From a gamma proteobacterium endosymbiont of Lamellibrachia anaximandri (GTDB lineage Bacteria > Pseudomonadota > Gammaproteobacteria > Chromatiales > Chromatiaceae): 64,000 nt of DNA. The translations under genes were made by a program, and so were the position numbers. This document shows, one piece after another, positions 45,868-54,987 of the stretch (the stretch's first letter is position 1; each line of letters begins with the position of its first letter). Location of the stretch: NCBI GenBank assembly GCA_016756855.1, contig JAESPD010000016.1, forward strand, positions 1-64,000, read 5' to 3'. The notes beneath the pieces are model-generated. The model worked only from the letters and a program-made list of their open reading frames with translations. It had not been told where the DNA came from and did no database searches.

Positions 45868-47628
45868 GTGATTGGGCTAAACGACGTAGTCGCTTACTTG
45901 CGGCAATGTTTCCTGCCGTTCTTCGGATGGATCGGCGAACTGCGCGACGGTAAGATCCTGAAGGCCGATATTCTTGCGGGCGTCACGGTTGCGCTGGTAC
46001 TGGTCCCTCAGTCCATGGCCTACGCTCAACTGGCAGGTTTGCCCGCCTACTACGGTCTCTACGCCTCCTTTCTTCCGCCCATGATCGCGGCCATCTTCGG
46101 CTCATCCCGGCAGTTGGCAACCGGGCCCGTCGCGGTGGTTTCCCTGATGACGGCGGCGGCACTGGAGCCGATCGCCGCAGCCAATCCCGAGGGATTTCTC
46201 ATCTATGCGGTGCTGTTGGCACTGTTCGTCGGTGTATTTCAAATCTCGCTCGGTCTGCTGCGTCTTGGCGTGCTGGTCGATCTGCTCTCTCACCCTGTGG
46301 TGGTCGGCTTCACGAATGCCGGCGCCATCATCATTGCCACCTCCCAGTTGAGCAAGCTGTTCGGCGTGACCGCAGAGAGTGCGCCCCACCACTATGAGAA
46401 AGTCTACAATGTGCTTGTTGCGGCCGTGGATGGGACGCACATCGCGACGCTGATATTTGCCGTGGTGGCCATCGGTATTATGGTCGGGCTGAAGAAATAT
46501 ATGCCGAAGATCCCCAACGTGCTGGCGGCTGTGGTGGTGACTACCCTCGGGGCCTGGTTGCTCGGTTTTGAGGGTGGAATGGGCGGCAAGGTTGTGGGCA
46601 GTATCCCTGCTGGACTACCTCCGCTCTCTTTTCCCACTGGTATCGACTGGGACATAGCCACACAGTTGATGGCCACTGCGGTGATCATTTCACTGATCGG
46701 CTTCATGGAGGCCATCTCCATCGCCAAGGCGATGGCAGCGCGCACTCGTCAGAAGCTGGATGCCAACCAGGAGCTGATCGGACAGGGTCTGAGTAACATC
46801 ACCTCCGGCCTCTTCTCCGGCTATCCGGTTTCCGGTTCCTTCTCCCGCTCCGCGGTCAATATCGACAACGGGGCAGTCACCGGTTTCTCTTCGGTCGTCA
46901 CGGGTCTGGTGGTTGGTATAACACTGCTGTTCCTGACCCCGCTGCTCTACCATCTGCCACAGGCGACTCTGGCTTCTGTCATCATTCTGGCAGTGATCAA
47001 TCTGATCAAGATTGAACCGATCATCCATGCCTGGAAGGCTGAGAAGCAGGATGCGATGGTGGCGGTGGTCACCATGTTGCTCACGCTTTATATGGCGCCG
47101 CATCTGGAGATCGGTATTCTGGTGGGTCTGATACTCTCCATTGCACTTTTCATCGTGCGTTCCATGCGCCCGCGCGTGGCAGTGCTCTCCCGCTATCATG
47201 ATGGGACCATGCGGGATATCAGTGTGCATCCGCTGCCCACCAGTGACTATATCCAGTTATTGCGTTTCGATGGTTCGCTCTATTTTGCCAATGCCGGATA
47301 TTTTGAAGACAAAGTACTGGAGCTGGTGGCGAGTAAACCCAGCCTGCGTTACATCGTAATCGATGGTGAGGGTATCAACCAGATCGACTCCACTGGCGAA
47401 GAGGTGCTGCGCCATCTTGCCGAGCGTCTGAAATCGAATAATATCGAATTTCTGGTGGCGCGGATGAAGAAGCAGTTTATGGATACTATCCGTAGTACTC
47501 ACCTGCTTGAAGAGATTGGGCCGGATCATTTCTTCTCGCGTATCCAGTTCGCTTTGAACTATGCTTGGGATGGTCTGGGCGATGAGTATGATCGCACCCA
47601 GTGCCCGCTGCGGCGTCAGGTTGATTGA
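45868..47628 (+). CDS. SulP-family anion transporter with STAS domain
   Basis: The 586-aa protein starts with GTG 45868 after a strong AGGGGG site. The membrane part (about residues 25-425) has the SulP signature ILAGVTVALVLVPQSMAYAQLAGLPAYYGLYASFLPPM and YPVSGSFSRSAVNIDNGA. A cytosolic STAS domain follows (SLRYIVIDGEGINQIDSTGEEVL). SulP proteins carry sulfate, bicarbonate or other anions. Because of neighbouring prk, nhaD and RuBisCO genes, bicarbonate (dissolved inorganic carbon) is an attractive substrate, but sequence alone does not decide. Confidence 0.92.
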   Translation: MIGLNDVVAYLRQCFLPFFGWIGELRDGKILKADILAGVTVALVLVPQSMAYAQLAGLPAYYGLYASFLPPMIAAIFGSSRQLATGPVAVVSLMTAAALEPIAAANPEGFLIYAVLLALFVGVFQISLGLLRLGVLVDLLSHPVVVGFTNAGAIIIATSQLSKLFGVTAESAPHHYEKVYNVLVAAVDGTHIATLIFAVVAIGIMVGLKKYMPKIPNVLAAVVVTTLGAWLLGFEGGMGGKVVGSIPAGLPPLSFPTGIDWDIATQLMATAVIISLIGFMEAISIAKAMAARTRQKLDANQELIGQGLSNITSGLFSGYPVSGSFSRSAVNIDNGAVTGFSSVVTGLVVGITLLFLTPLLYHLPQATLASVIILAVINLIKIEPIIHAWKAEKQDAMVAVVTMLLTLYMAPHLEIGILVGLILSIALFIVRSMRPRVAVLSRYHDGTMRDISVHPLPTSDYIQLLRFDGSLYFANAGYFEDKVLELVASKPSLRYIVIDGEGINQIDSTGEEVLRHLAERLKSNNIEFLVARMKKQFMDTIRSTHLLEEIGPDHFFSRIQFALNYAWDGLGDEYDRTQCPLRRQVD

Positions 47629-47645
47629 TCTTTAATCACTGACAG

Positions 47646-47682
47646 GCAATAAAAAACCGGCATCAAGCCGGTTTTTTATTGC
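47646..47682 (+). terminator. Terminator of the SulP gene
   Basis: GCAATAAAAAACCGG pairs with CCGGTTTTTTATTGC around a 7-nt loop. The U run lies inside the extended stem. It directly abuts the REP-like element at 47681. Confidence 0.88.
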
Positions 47683-47710
47683 CTGATCCGCTACGCTTGA
47701 TCAGGCCTAC
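47681..47710. repeat. REP-like palindrome, family 1 (single unit)
   Basis: GCCTGATCCGCTACGC pairs with the following GCTTGATCAGGC-type arm and ends in CTAC. Same core as the units at 3927, 11692 and 31166. Confidence 0.7.
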
Positions 47711-47725
47711 AGGCTGAACGCGGCC

Positions 47726-48145
47726 TTATTGCAGAGCGGCTACCTGGTAGCTGCCGTCGACCTCGTTGAAGTTCAGCAGATCGACAGAGAGTTGATTCAT
47801 ATCGGTCGAGACTTGTGCGAGCTGATTTTTCGCCTGAAAATGGGTCTGCTGCTTGACTGCCGCGTAGACCAGGCCGCCAGGGGCAAGAATAGTGATGGCG
47901 ACATCCAGGACACCAAAGGCACCTTTCTCTACGCGTTGCTGAAGCGCGATTTGCTGGTTTTTCAGATCCTGTTGCAGGTTACGAAGCTGTTTCGACAGAG
48001 TTGAGGTGTCTACCATTCTGAGACTGGTGCAGAAACCCTCTTCATCGACAGTCAGGGTCCGCTCTTCTGCGACGATACAGGTCGAGGTGGTGCCAATCGC
48101 AAGCAACAGGGCCAAGCTCAAGGATTTTTGTCTCAGGTTGTTCAT
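47726..48145 (-). CDS. Secreted coiled-coil protein of unknown function
   Basis: From ATG 48145 (GAGGC upstream) the product is 139 aa with a signal peptide (SLALLLAIGTTSTCIVAEE). The mature part is mostly helical: TSTLSKQLRNLQQDLKNQQI is a heptad-like coil, followed by a hydrophobic patch (DVAITILAPGGLVYAAV) and a second helix (AKNQLAQVSTDMNQLSVDLLNF). A longer start at 48259 would hide the signal peptide. I recognise no family. It lies between the SulP and FAD-oxidase genes without an operon context. Confidence 0.65.
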   Translation of the reverse strand: MNNLRQKSLSLALLLAIGTTSTCIVAEERTLTVDEEGFCTSLRMVDTSTLSKQLRNLQQDLKNQQIALQQRVEKGAFGVLDVAITILAPGGLVYAAVKQQTHFQAKNQLAQVSTDMNQLSVDLLNFNEVDGSYQVAALQ

Positions 48146-48304
48146 GTTGGTTGCCTCTGCGAAGTCGTTACCGAGTCTGATTGGCCTCTCCCTGGTTCTA
48201 TCTCTCTCCTGTGGTTTCAGATTACGGCCGAACACAGGAATATTTAGGAACTGCTTCACATTGAGTCGGCAGAACGGCCGGAATCTGAAACCCGGGTCAC
48301 AAAA

Positions 48305-49690
48305 CTAAGCGGTGCTGGGGAACACTTTTCCCGGATTGAGAATATTCCGGGGGTCGAACTGACGTTTGATGCAACGCATCAGTTCCAGGGTAACCGGATC
48401 GATCTCGCGATCGATATAGGGCTGTTTGACCAGACCGATGCCATGTTCCCCGGAGAGGGTGCCGCCGAGGCTCAGGGTCAGGTCGAAAAGACGGCTCAGG
48501 CACTGCTTGCCAAGAGACAACTGTTCCGGGTCGTCCGGGTCCAACAATAGATTGACATGGATATTGCCGTTCCCGGCATGACCAAAGTTGATGATGGTGA
48601 TGCCGGTGTCGGTTGAGAGTCTCTCCAGGCTGCCTATCAGATCAGGGATGCGCGAGACGGGCACCACCACATCCTCATTGATTTTTTTGGGCGCCACATT
48701 GCGCAGTGCCGGTGAGAGCGCCTTGCGGGTCTTCCAGAGTGAAGCGACGGCCTCCGTTGTCTCTGCGGTGTGTATCTCCAGCAGTCCCTGATTGGACGCC
48801 GCTTCCGAGATGGCGGCGGTCTCATCCTCGATGCTGTGTGCGGGACCGTCCACCTCGATCATCAACAAGGCACCCACCGCGGGATCGAGTTCGAGATTCG
48901 AAAAATCCCGTACCATCGCCAGTGCCGCACCGTCCATGAACTCCAGCGCACAGGGGGTGACGGGCTGTGCCATGATGGCGGAGACCGCATGGGCGGCGGC
49001 GTGAATATCCCTGTAACTGGCCTGCAGGGTTCGTTTGGTCTCCGGCAGCGGAGTCAGCTTGAGGGTGGCTTCTGTTATCAGAGCCAGCGTACCCTCGGAA
49101 CCGATCAGCAGGCGGGTGAGGTCGTAACCCACCACCCCCTTGGTGGTATTGACTCCGGTGTGGATGGTTTGACCGTTGCCGAGGACGGCTCTGAGGCCGA
49201 GGGTGTTCTCGCGGGGTGTGCCATATTTTACCGCCCGGGGACCTGCGGAATTGTAAGCAAGGTTTCCGCCGATGGTGCAGATCGATGCGCTGGTTGGGTC
49301 TGGTGGCCAGAAAAAACCCTTTTCCGCCAGTGCCGTCTGCAGCATCTGATTGGTAACACCTGGCTCCACCCTGGCCAGGCGGTTGTCGGGATCGATCTCC
49401 AGGATACGATTCATGCGTTCCAGGGAGAGCAGGACGCCGCCCTCGATGGGCACGGTGGCGCCGGTGGTGCCGGTTCCCGTGCCTCTGGCAACCAGGCTGA
49501 TCCGTTGCTCGTGGCAGAAACGGGCGAGTGCCGCCACCTGCGAGTGTTCGGTGGCGAAGACCACCGCTTGCGGCATTGCCTGCAGGCGGCTGTTGTCATA
49601 GCCATAAGGCAGGCAGTCGGCGGGGTCGGTGAATACCGATTTGCAACCGACAATCTCCGCCAGGGCGTTGCGCAGTGAAGAGGTGTTCAA
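48305..49690 (-). CDS. FAD-linked D-2-hydroxyacid dehydrogenase (GlcD-like)
   Basis: The 461-aa flavoprotein belongs to the FAD_binding_4/FAD-oxidase-C family containing glycolate oxidase GlcD and D-lactate dehydrogenase. The FAD-binding signature is present: ISLVARGTGTGTTGATVPIEGGVLLSLERMN and TIGGNLAYNSAGPRAVKYGTPRENTLGL. The C-terminal domain ends with FGHAGNGNIHVNLL and GGTLSGEHGIGLVKQPY. The substrate could be glycolate, the product of RuBisCO oxygenation, or D-lactate; glcE and glcF are not adjacent. Only 12 bp separate it from dolP upstream, suggesting co-transcription. Confidence 0.88.
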   Translation of the reverse strand: MNTSSLRNALAEIVGCKSVFTDPADCLPYGYDNSRLQAMPQAVVFATEHSQVAALARFCHEQRISLVARGTGTGTTGATVPIEGGVLLSLERMNRILEIDPDNRLARVEPGVTNQMLQTALAEKGFFWPPDPTSASICTIGGNLAYNSAGPRAVKYGTPRENTLGLRAVLGNGQTIHTGVNTTKGVVGYDLTRLLIGSEGTLALITEATLKLTPLPETKRTLQASYRDIHAAAHAVSAIMAQPVTPCALEFMDGAALAMVRDFSNLELDPAVGALLMIEVDGPAHSIEDETAAISEAASNQGLLEIHTAETTEAVASLWKTRKALSPALRNVAPKKINEDVVVPVSRIPDLIGSLERLSTDTGITIINFGHAGNGNIHVNLLLDPDDPEQLSLGKQCLSRLFDLTLSLGGTLSGEHGIGLVKQPYIDREIDPVTLELMRCIKRQFDPRNILNPGKVFPSTA

Positions 49691-49702
49691 CCTGGGTTCA
49701 AT

Positions 49703-50287
49703 CTAGATGTACTCGAAGACCCGCACCACCCGGCGAACGCCGCTGATGTGCCGGACCAGGTCGGTCACTGCATCGCCTTCGGCCTGTGTGAGGAGTCCCA
49801 TCAGAAAGACAACGCCGCGTTCCGTGACGACCTTAACCCGAAAGGTATCAAAATCGGGCAGGTCGACCCCGGTCAGTTTGAATTTTACCTCGGTGGTGAG
49901 GGCGGAGTCGCGGGTTCGCTCTCCGATGGAGGCTGCAGTACCGATCTCCAATTCATTGACCACCCGGCGGACACGCTCGACACCCTTTACCATCTGCTCC
50001 GCCCGGGCGCGGATCGCTTCTGTCTCGGCCTGGCCGGTGAGCAACACCACCATGTTATAGCTGGTGATGCTGATTTTGCTGTGTTCTTCGAGAGTGGTGT
50101 CGTTGCCGAGCCGTTCCATGGATTTTAATTCGATAGACTGATCTTCCACGATGACGCCGGCAGTGCGGCGATCATGGGCCACACTGGCTGTGGTGGCCGC
50201 GCCACCGACGATGACAGCGGCACAGCCTTGCAGTAGCAAACCGGTGAGCAGAACGATGGCGAGGATGATCGATTTTGAATGCTGCAT
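49703..50287 (-). CDS. dolP: BON-domain outer-membrane lipoprotein DolP (YraP)
   Basis: From ATG 50287 (GGAAG upstream) the product is 194 aa with a lipoprotein signal ending LLLQGC (Cys22). Two BON domains follow, as in DolP, which binds anionic phospholipids and supports outer-membrane integrity at division sites. It directly follows the diaA-like gene (1 bp apart), the same order as in E. coli (lpoA-yraN-diaA-dolP). The upstream [10 protein letters not shown] extension is not part of the protein. Confidence 0.9.
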   Translation of the reverse strand: MQHSKSIILAIVLLTGLLLQGCAAVIVGGAATTASVAHDRRTAGVIVEDQSIELKSMERLGNDTTLEEHSKISITSYNMVVLLTGQAETEAIRARAEQMVKGVERVRRVVNELEIGTAASIGERTRDSALTTEVKFKLTGVDLPDFDTFRVKVVTERGVVFLMGLLTQAEGDAVTDLVRHISGVRRVVRVFEYI

Positions 50288-50288
50288 T

Positions 50289-50882
<594 letters not shown>

Positions 50883-50900
50883 CTATAGACTACCTGTAGA

Positions 50901-51263
50901 TCAGGCGCTCTGGAAGGCATCCTTGATCCATTCAATGTTGGGGTCGTGTTCGCCTGTGATGCCCACCACGTCGAAGCGGCAGGGCCATGAATTGCGTTGC
51001 CGTTGCAGATAGTGGCTGGCTGCAGTGATCAGCTTGCGCTGCTTGCGGGCTGTGACCGACTCAGCTGCCGAGCCAAAACTGCTGCTCTTGCGAAATCGCA
51101 CCTCAACAAATACCAGACTCTCCCCATCCCGCATGATGAGGTCGATCTCTCCTCCCTTGCAGCGGTAGTTCTTCTCGATGAGTTGCAGCCCGGTCTGTTG
51201 CAAATGACTGCAGGCAAGGCTTTCCGCCAGATCGCCCCTGCACAGATGGCTGGCCTTTCTCAT
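50901..51263 (-). CDS. yraN: YraN family (UPF0102) nuclease-fold protein
   Basis: The 120-aa protein has the restriction-endonuclease-like core of UPF0102: GDLAESLACSHLQQTGLQLIEKNYRCKGGEIDLIMRDGESLVFVEVRFRKS with the E/D...E-x-K/R type motif. It overlaps the end of lpoA by 4 bp, so translation is coupled. Function in DNA repair or Holliday junction processing is suspected for the family but not settled. Confidence 0.9.
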   Translation of the reverse strand: MRKASHLCRGDLAESLACSHLQQTGLQLIEKNYRCKGGEIDLIMRDGESLVFVEVRFRKSSSFGSAAESVTARKQRKLITAASHYLQRQRNSWPCRFDVVGITGEHDPNIEWIKDAFQSA

Positions 51264-53281
51264 GGACTCTGTGGAGCCCCGTCTGGAGTAACGGATGTCT
51301 CAGTCGTCTCTTGAGGCATGTTGTTCGGCGTGATTGTGGTGGATTCGTCAGGTAAGCCCTGGATTGGTTGATAAGGGGATGGCGTGTTTTCCGGCACCTC
51401 CATACGGGGAGCGAAGCCGCTTATCCTGGCTTTGCCATTAGACATTTCAGCCCATGCGAGCTGGCGGTGTAGCCGGTTTGAGGTATCGATGTAGAGGTTG
51501 CCGGTTTTGCCGTCCTGTGTGAGTCCCGGTTGATCGCTCAGCTGTTGCAGGTGGGGCAGCAGATTGAAGGCGTCAATGCCCATGGCGTAGAGTCGGGTAT
51601 AACGCTCTTCCACCCCCGGCAGAAGTTTTGCCAGACTGCTGCGTGACAGGGGTTGCTGATTGTCATCTTCCAGCAACCAGGGAATGTCGACGAACTTGAT
51701 CTTGCCGATATCCTTGTCTTTCTCCTGCGCCTGTTTGCCGCTGTAGATGTGGGAGGTGGCATAGACCGGCAGATCCCCTGCATGGTGGAACTGCAGTTGA
51801 GGGCGTAGCTGTCGTGCTTTTTGCGGGCGGGCGGCGAGAAAGATGAAGTCGGCATCTGCCCGGCGTCTCGGCTCGTATTCCAGAGAATCACCCAGTACCT
51901 GTTGCACTGCCTGCTTGCGGGCGTTGCTCTCATCGATATTGAGCAGTTTTCGGATGGGAGCGGAGAAATCGTTCTCCTTGGCGATGTAGGACTGCTGTTC
52001 GACTGTCCGGCCGCCAAGTGATTCCCAGCGTTCCCGAAAACTTTCATAGATCCGATCGCCCCAGCTTCCTGTTGGTGTCAGTACCAAAGCGTTGCCGAAA
52101 CCATCGAGCCAGGCGCGTTCGGCCACCTGCTCAGCTTCATCCTCTGGTGATAGGCCAAACTGGTAAAAGTTTGCGGGTGGATGGGGCTCTCCGTTTGTCC
52201 GGTTGAGGGCAAGCAGCGGGATCTCGAAGTTTTCCTTTTGCAGCAGGGCCTTGAGTGCCACCTTGCTGATCGGTCCAACCGCCATTTTTGCGCCTTGGTC
52301 GATCGCCAACTGATAGGTATCGATGATCTTAGTGGGGTCGCTGCTGTCATAAAAACGCAGTGCAGGACGGTTATTGGCCGGTCGCTGATACCAGGCCGAC
52401 ATGAACCCGTCACGCGCTGCGGCAGCCACTTTGGCGTAGGGGCCGGTGCGGGGCAGGAGTATCGCGATGTGACTGACCTGTTCAAACAGAGACTTGTCCT
52501 GATCGAAATAGCCGACGAGCAGTGTCGGGAGAGCGGGATGGTTTTGGTACTCCTCCCGCCAGGCATCCAATCGTGTCTCGACAACGGCCGGGTCGTCGCC
52601 ACGGTTTTTGACGATTCGGGCAAGATCCATCCAGCCGCCCAAGGTGCCTGGTGGATCCGGCTGCAGCAGTGCCAGTGCAGTATCGGTCATTGCGGAGAGG
52701 GTCTGAATCAGCATGGCCTGATTCTTCAGGCGACGCTCGGGGTCGAGCAATAACATATCGAGTTCGCCCAGCTCCCGGGCACTCTCCAGAAGATTGCCAA
52801 CGAGGCGAAAACTCTCCGCGACGTTTCTGTGAAACCGCTGGCGCAGACCGAGGGTGTTTTCCGGGCCTGGGGGAGGTTGCATCAGGTCCAGTGCCTGATC
52901 GACCTGACCCAGTTGCAACAGTCTTTCTGCTTGCAGCATACGCAGTCTCAGGATGAATTCCCCATCGCTGCCGGGGCTGCGGATCTCATTGGTCAGGGAT
53001 TCGCTCTTTTCCCAATTACCTGCCTTGGCCCAGTTTTCCGCCGCCTCCAGCAGCAGATCCTCACGCTGGGGGGGAAGGCTGTCGCGGGCCAGTGACTCGA
53101 TCAGTACAGCGGCCGCAGCAAACGATTTGGCCTCGATGAGGCTATCGGCCTGCCGCCGCAGGGTGACCTCATCCGTTTCAAGTTCGACGTCCGGTTTTGT
53201 GACTGGTGCGGTGCAGCCCTGGAAAAGAAGCAGCAGGGAGAGGATCAGCAGTAGCGGCGAAATACGTTGAATCACTTGCAT
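51260..53281 (-). CDS. lpoA: Penicillin-binding protein activator LpoA
   Basis: The 673-aa outer-membrane lipoprotein (signal LLLLFQGC, Cys23) has an N-terminal TPR-like helical domain (about 40-270). Its C-terminal domain has a periplasmic-binding-protein fold (HIAILLPRTGPYAKVAAAARDGFMSAWY onward). LpoA stimulates PBP1A in peptidoglycan synthesis. It ends with a Pro/Thr-rich tail. The gene is divergent from rsmI, as in E. coli, with about 60 bp between starts. Confidence 0.92.
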   Translation of the reverse strand: MQVIQRISPLLLILSLLLLFQGCTAPVTKPDVELETDEVTLRRQADSLIEAKSFAAAAVLIESLARDSLPPQREDLLLEAAENWAKAGNWEKSESLTNEIRSPGSDGEFILRLRMLQAERLLQLGQVDQALDLMQPPPGPENTLGLRQRFHRNVAESFRLVGNLLESARELGELDMLLLDPERRLKNQAMLIQTLSAMTDTALALLQPDPPGTLGGWMDLARIVKNRGDDPAVVETRLDAWREEYQNHPALPTLLVGYFDQDKSLFEQVSHIAILLPRTGPYAKVAAAARDGFMSAWYQRPANNRPALRFYDSSDPTKIIDTYQLAIDQGAKMAVGPISKVALKALLQKENFEIPLLALNRTNGEPHPPANFYQFGLSPEDEAEQVAERAWLDGFGNALVLTPTGSWGDRIYESFRERWESLGGRTVEQQSYIAKENDFSAPIRKLLNIDESNARKQAVQQVLGDSLEYEPRRRADADFIFLAARPQKARQLRPQLQFHHAGDLPVYATSHIYSGKQAQEKDKDIGKIKFVDIPWLLEDDNQQPLSRSSLAKLLPGVEERYTRLYAMGIDAFNLLPHLQQLSDQPGLTQDGKTGNLYIDTSNRLHRQLAWAEMSNGKARISGFAPRMEVPENTPSPYQPIQGLPDESTTITPNNMPQETTETSVTPDGAPQSP

Positions 53282-53343
53282 GGTCTCGATCGGGTGTGCA
53301 GGATGGGAATCTGGCCAGCTCCCGTTTTAAGTAGGTATCTATA

Positions 53344-54189
53344 TTGTCAAAGGGCGTACTTTACGTTGTTGCCACCCCAATCGGCAATCTCGATGATTTT
53401 TCTGTGCGTGCCGTCAGGGTGTTGGAGACGGTGGATCTCATTGCGGCGGAGGACACAAGGCACACCCGCCCCCTGCTTAGACACTACGGCATCTCTACGC
53501 AAATGGTGGCCCTGCACGAACATAATGAGCGGGAGGTGATGGGGCGATTGCTGCGGCAGTTGGAGGAGGGACAATCCCTCGCGCTGGTCTCAGATGCGGG
53601 TACGCCGCTGATCAGTGACCCCGGTTTTTCGCTGGTGCGGGAGGCGGGCCGCCTGGGCATCCGTGTCGTGCCGGTGCCTGGGGTCAGCGCGGCGATATGC
53701 GCGCTCTCCGTGGCGGGTCTGCCCACAGATCGTTTCCTCTTTGCCGGTTTTCCGCCCCGGCAATCATCCGCCCGTCGACGCTGGTTTCAGGATATTGCGG
53801 CCGAGAGCGCCACCCTGGTGTTCTATGAATCGAGCCACCGGATACTCTCCACCCTCAAGGATATGGCCGAGGTGTTTGGTGCGGCGCGGGAGTCAGTGGT
53901 GGCCCGCGAGCTGACCAAGGTGTATGAGACCCTGCTGCGCGGGCGACTCGATGAGCTGATCGAAGTCGTCGCGGAAGATCTCAATCAGCAGAAGGGCGAG
54001 TTTGTCGTCCTGGTGCAGGGGGCGGGGAGAGGGCAGTCTGATCAGAAGACCGTGGAGACCGAACAGGTACTCAAGGTGCTGCTGGATGAACTGCCATTAA
54101 AGCAGGCTGCTGCACTGGCGGCGAAGATAACCGGTGAGAAAAAGAACGCACTTTACCAACAGGCGCTAGCCTGGAAACAGAACCCGTAA
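53344..54189 (+). CDS. rsmI: 16S rRNA (cytidine-2'-O)-methyltransferase RsmI
   Basis: The 281-aa methyltransferase modifies C1402 of 16S rRNA using SAM. The start is TTG 53344 (GTAGG upstream), beginning the invariant SKGVLYVVATPIGNLDDFSVRAV; no ATG fits. The AEDTRHTRPLLRHYGI, LVSDAGTPLISDPGFSLV and VPGVSAAICALSVAGLPTDRF segments are diagnostic. It is divergent from lpoA in the classic gammaproteobacterial arrangement. Confidence 0.95.
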   Translation: MSKGVLYVVATPIGNLDDFSVRAVRVLETVDLIAAEDTRHTRPLLRHYGISTQMVALHEHNEREVMGRLLRQLEEGQSLALVSDAGTPLISDPGFSLVREAGRLGIRVVPVPGVSAAICALSVAGLPTDRFLFAGFPPRQSSARRRWFQDIAAESATLVFYESSHRILSTLKDMAEVFGAARESVVARELTKVYETLLRGRLDELIEVVAEDLNQQKGEFVVLVQGAGRGQSDQKTVETEQVLKVLLDELPLKQAAALAAKITGEKKNALYQQALAWKQNP

Positions 54190-54190
54190 A

Positions 54191-54257
54191 GTAGGAGCGG
54201 TGCCTCGCCGCGATTTATTCGTCTACGGAGCAATCGCAGCGGTGGCGCCGCTCCTAC
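54191..54257. repeat. REP-like palindrome, family 2
   Basis: GTAGGAGCGGTGCCTCGCCGCGA at the left faces CGCAGCGGTGGCGCCGCTCCTAC at the right. The outer 10-bp arms (54191-54200, 54248-54257) are perfect inverted repeats. Confidence 0.75.
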
Positions 54258-54291
54258 CATTTAACACCCTTTCCGCTTGCGGCGGAGTGAT

Positions 54292-54729
54292 TTAATGGTT
54301 CACCTCGATCCGCTTCGGCGATGTGACGGGCGTCTTGGGGATGATGACCTCGAGCACACCATTGTCACCGGTGGCTTTAATGCCTTCCGGGTCGGTGTGG
54401 TCCGGGAGTGTAAAACGACGATAGAAAACACCGCGAGCGCGTTCGACACGCTTGTAGTTCTCCTTCTCCTCCGTCTTCTCGAATTTTCGTTCGCCCCGGA
54501 TACTCAGCACACCATTCTCCATGGTGACTTCAATATCTTCAGGCACCACACCCGGAATATCAGCATGCAGCACATACCGATCATCCTCTTCCTTGATGTC
54601 GACTGCCGGAACCCAGTCTCCCCCAACCACATGGGATATATCATCCCGCTCGCGTGAGGTGAGAGGTCGATCCATATCCCGACGCCATTCGTCCATCATC
54701 TGCCAGGGATCATATCGTGTGATGTTCAT
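54292..54729 (-). CDS. Hsp20/alpha-crystallin small heat-shock protein
   Basis: From ATG 54729 (GAGGAGG upstream) the product is 145 aa. The alpha-crystallin domain is complete: WVPAVDIKEEDDRYVLHADIPGVVPEDIEVTMENGVLSIRGER, then RVERARGVFYRRFTLPDHTDPEGIKATGDNGVLEVIIPK. The C-terminal I-x-V anchor (RIEVNH) allows oligomerisation. It is an ATP-independent holdase. A longer start at 54795 adds a non-conserved stretch. It is convergent with rsmI across the REP element. Confidence 0.92.
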   Translation of the reverse strand: MNITRYDPWQMMDEWRRDMDRPLTSRERDDISHVVGGDWVPAVDIKEEDDRYVLHADIPGVVPEDIEVTMENGVLSIRGERKFEKTEEKENYKRVERARGVFYRRFTLPDHTDPEGIKATGDNGVLEVIIPKTPVTSPKRIEVNH

Positions 54730-54921
54730 AATGACCTCCTCTTCAGATTTACCCTGTCCTACTTTAATGATGGGTCCGAAACGGGTTTTTTTCAAGGGTA
54801 CGTTGAAGGGGTATGGTGCTTTTATCTTGTTGATAGTTATTGGTTTTTTCTGCGTATTTATCTGGTATTTTTGGGTTTTTTTGACGGCTCAGACTTAAAT
54901 GGCTTTTGGATACGAATCAGA

Positions 54922-54948
54922 TTGAAATATAGTGTTCAATGCTATTCT
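54922..54948 (+). promoter_or_regulatory. Candidate cas1-cas2/3 promoter
   Basis: TTGAAA (54922-54927) and TATTCT (54943-54948, with an upstream TG forming an extended -10) are 15 bp apart, about 40 bp before cas1. The short spacing makes it uncertain. Confidence 0.35.
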
Positions 54949-54987
54949 GTAGCGTTATTCTAAGAGGGGTACTCCAAGGGAGCCCCT

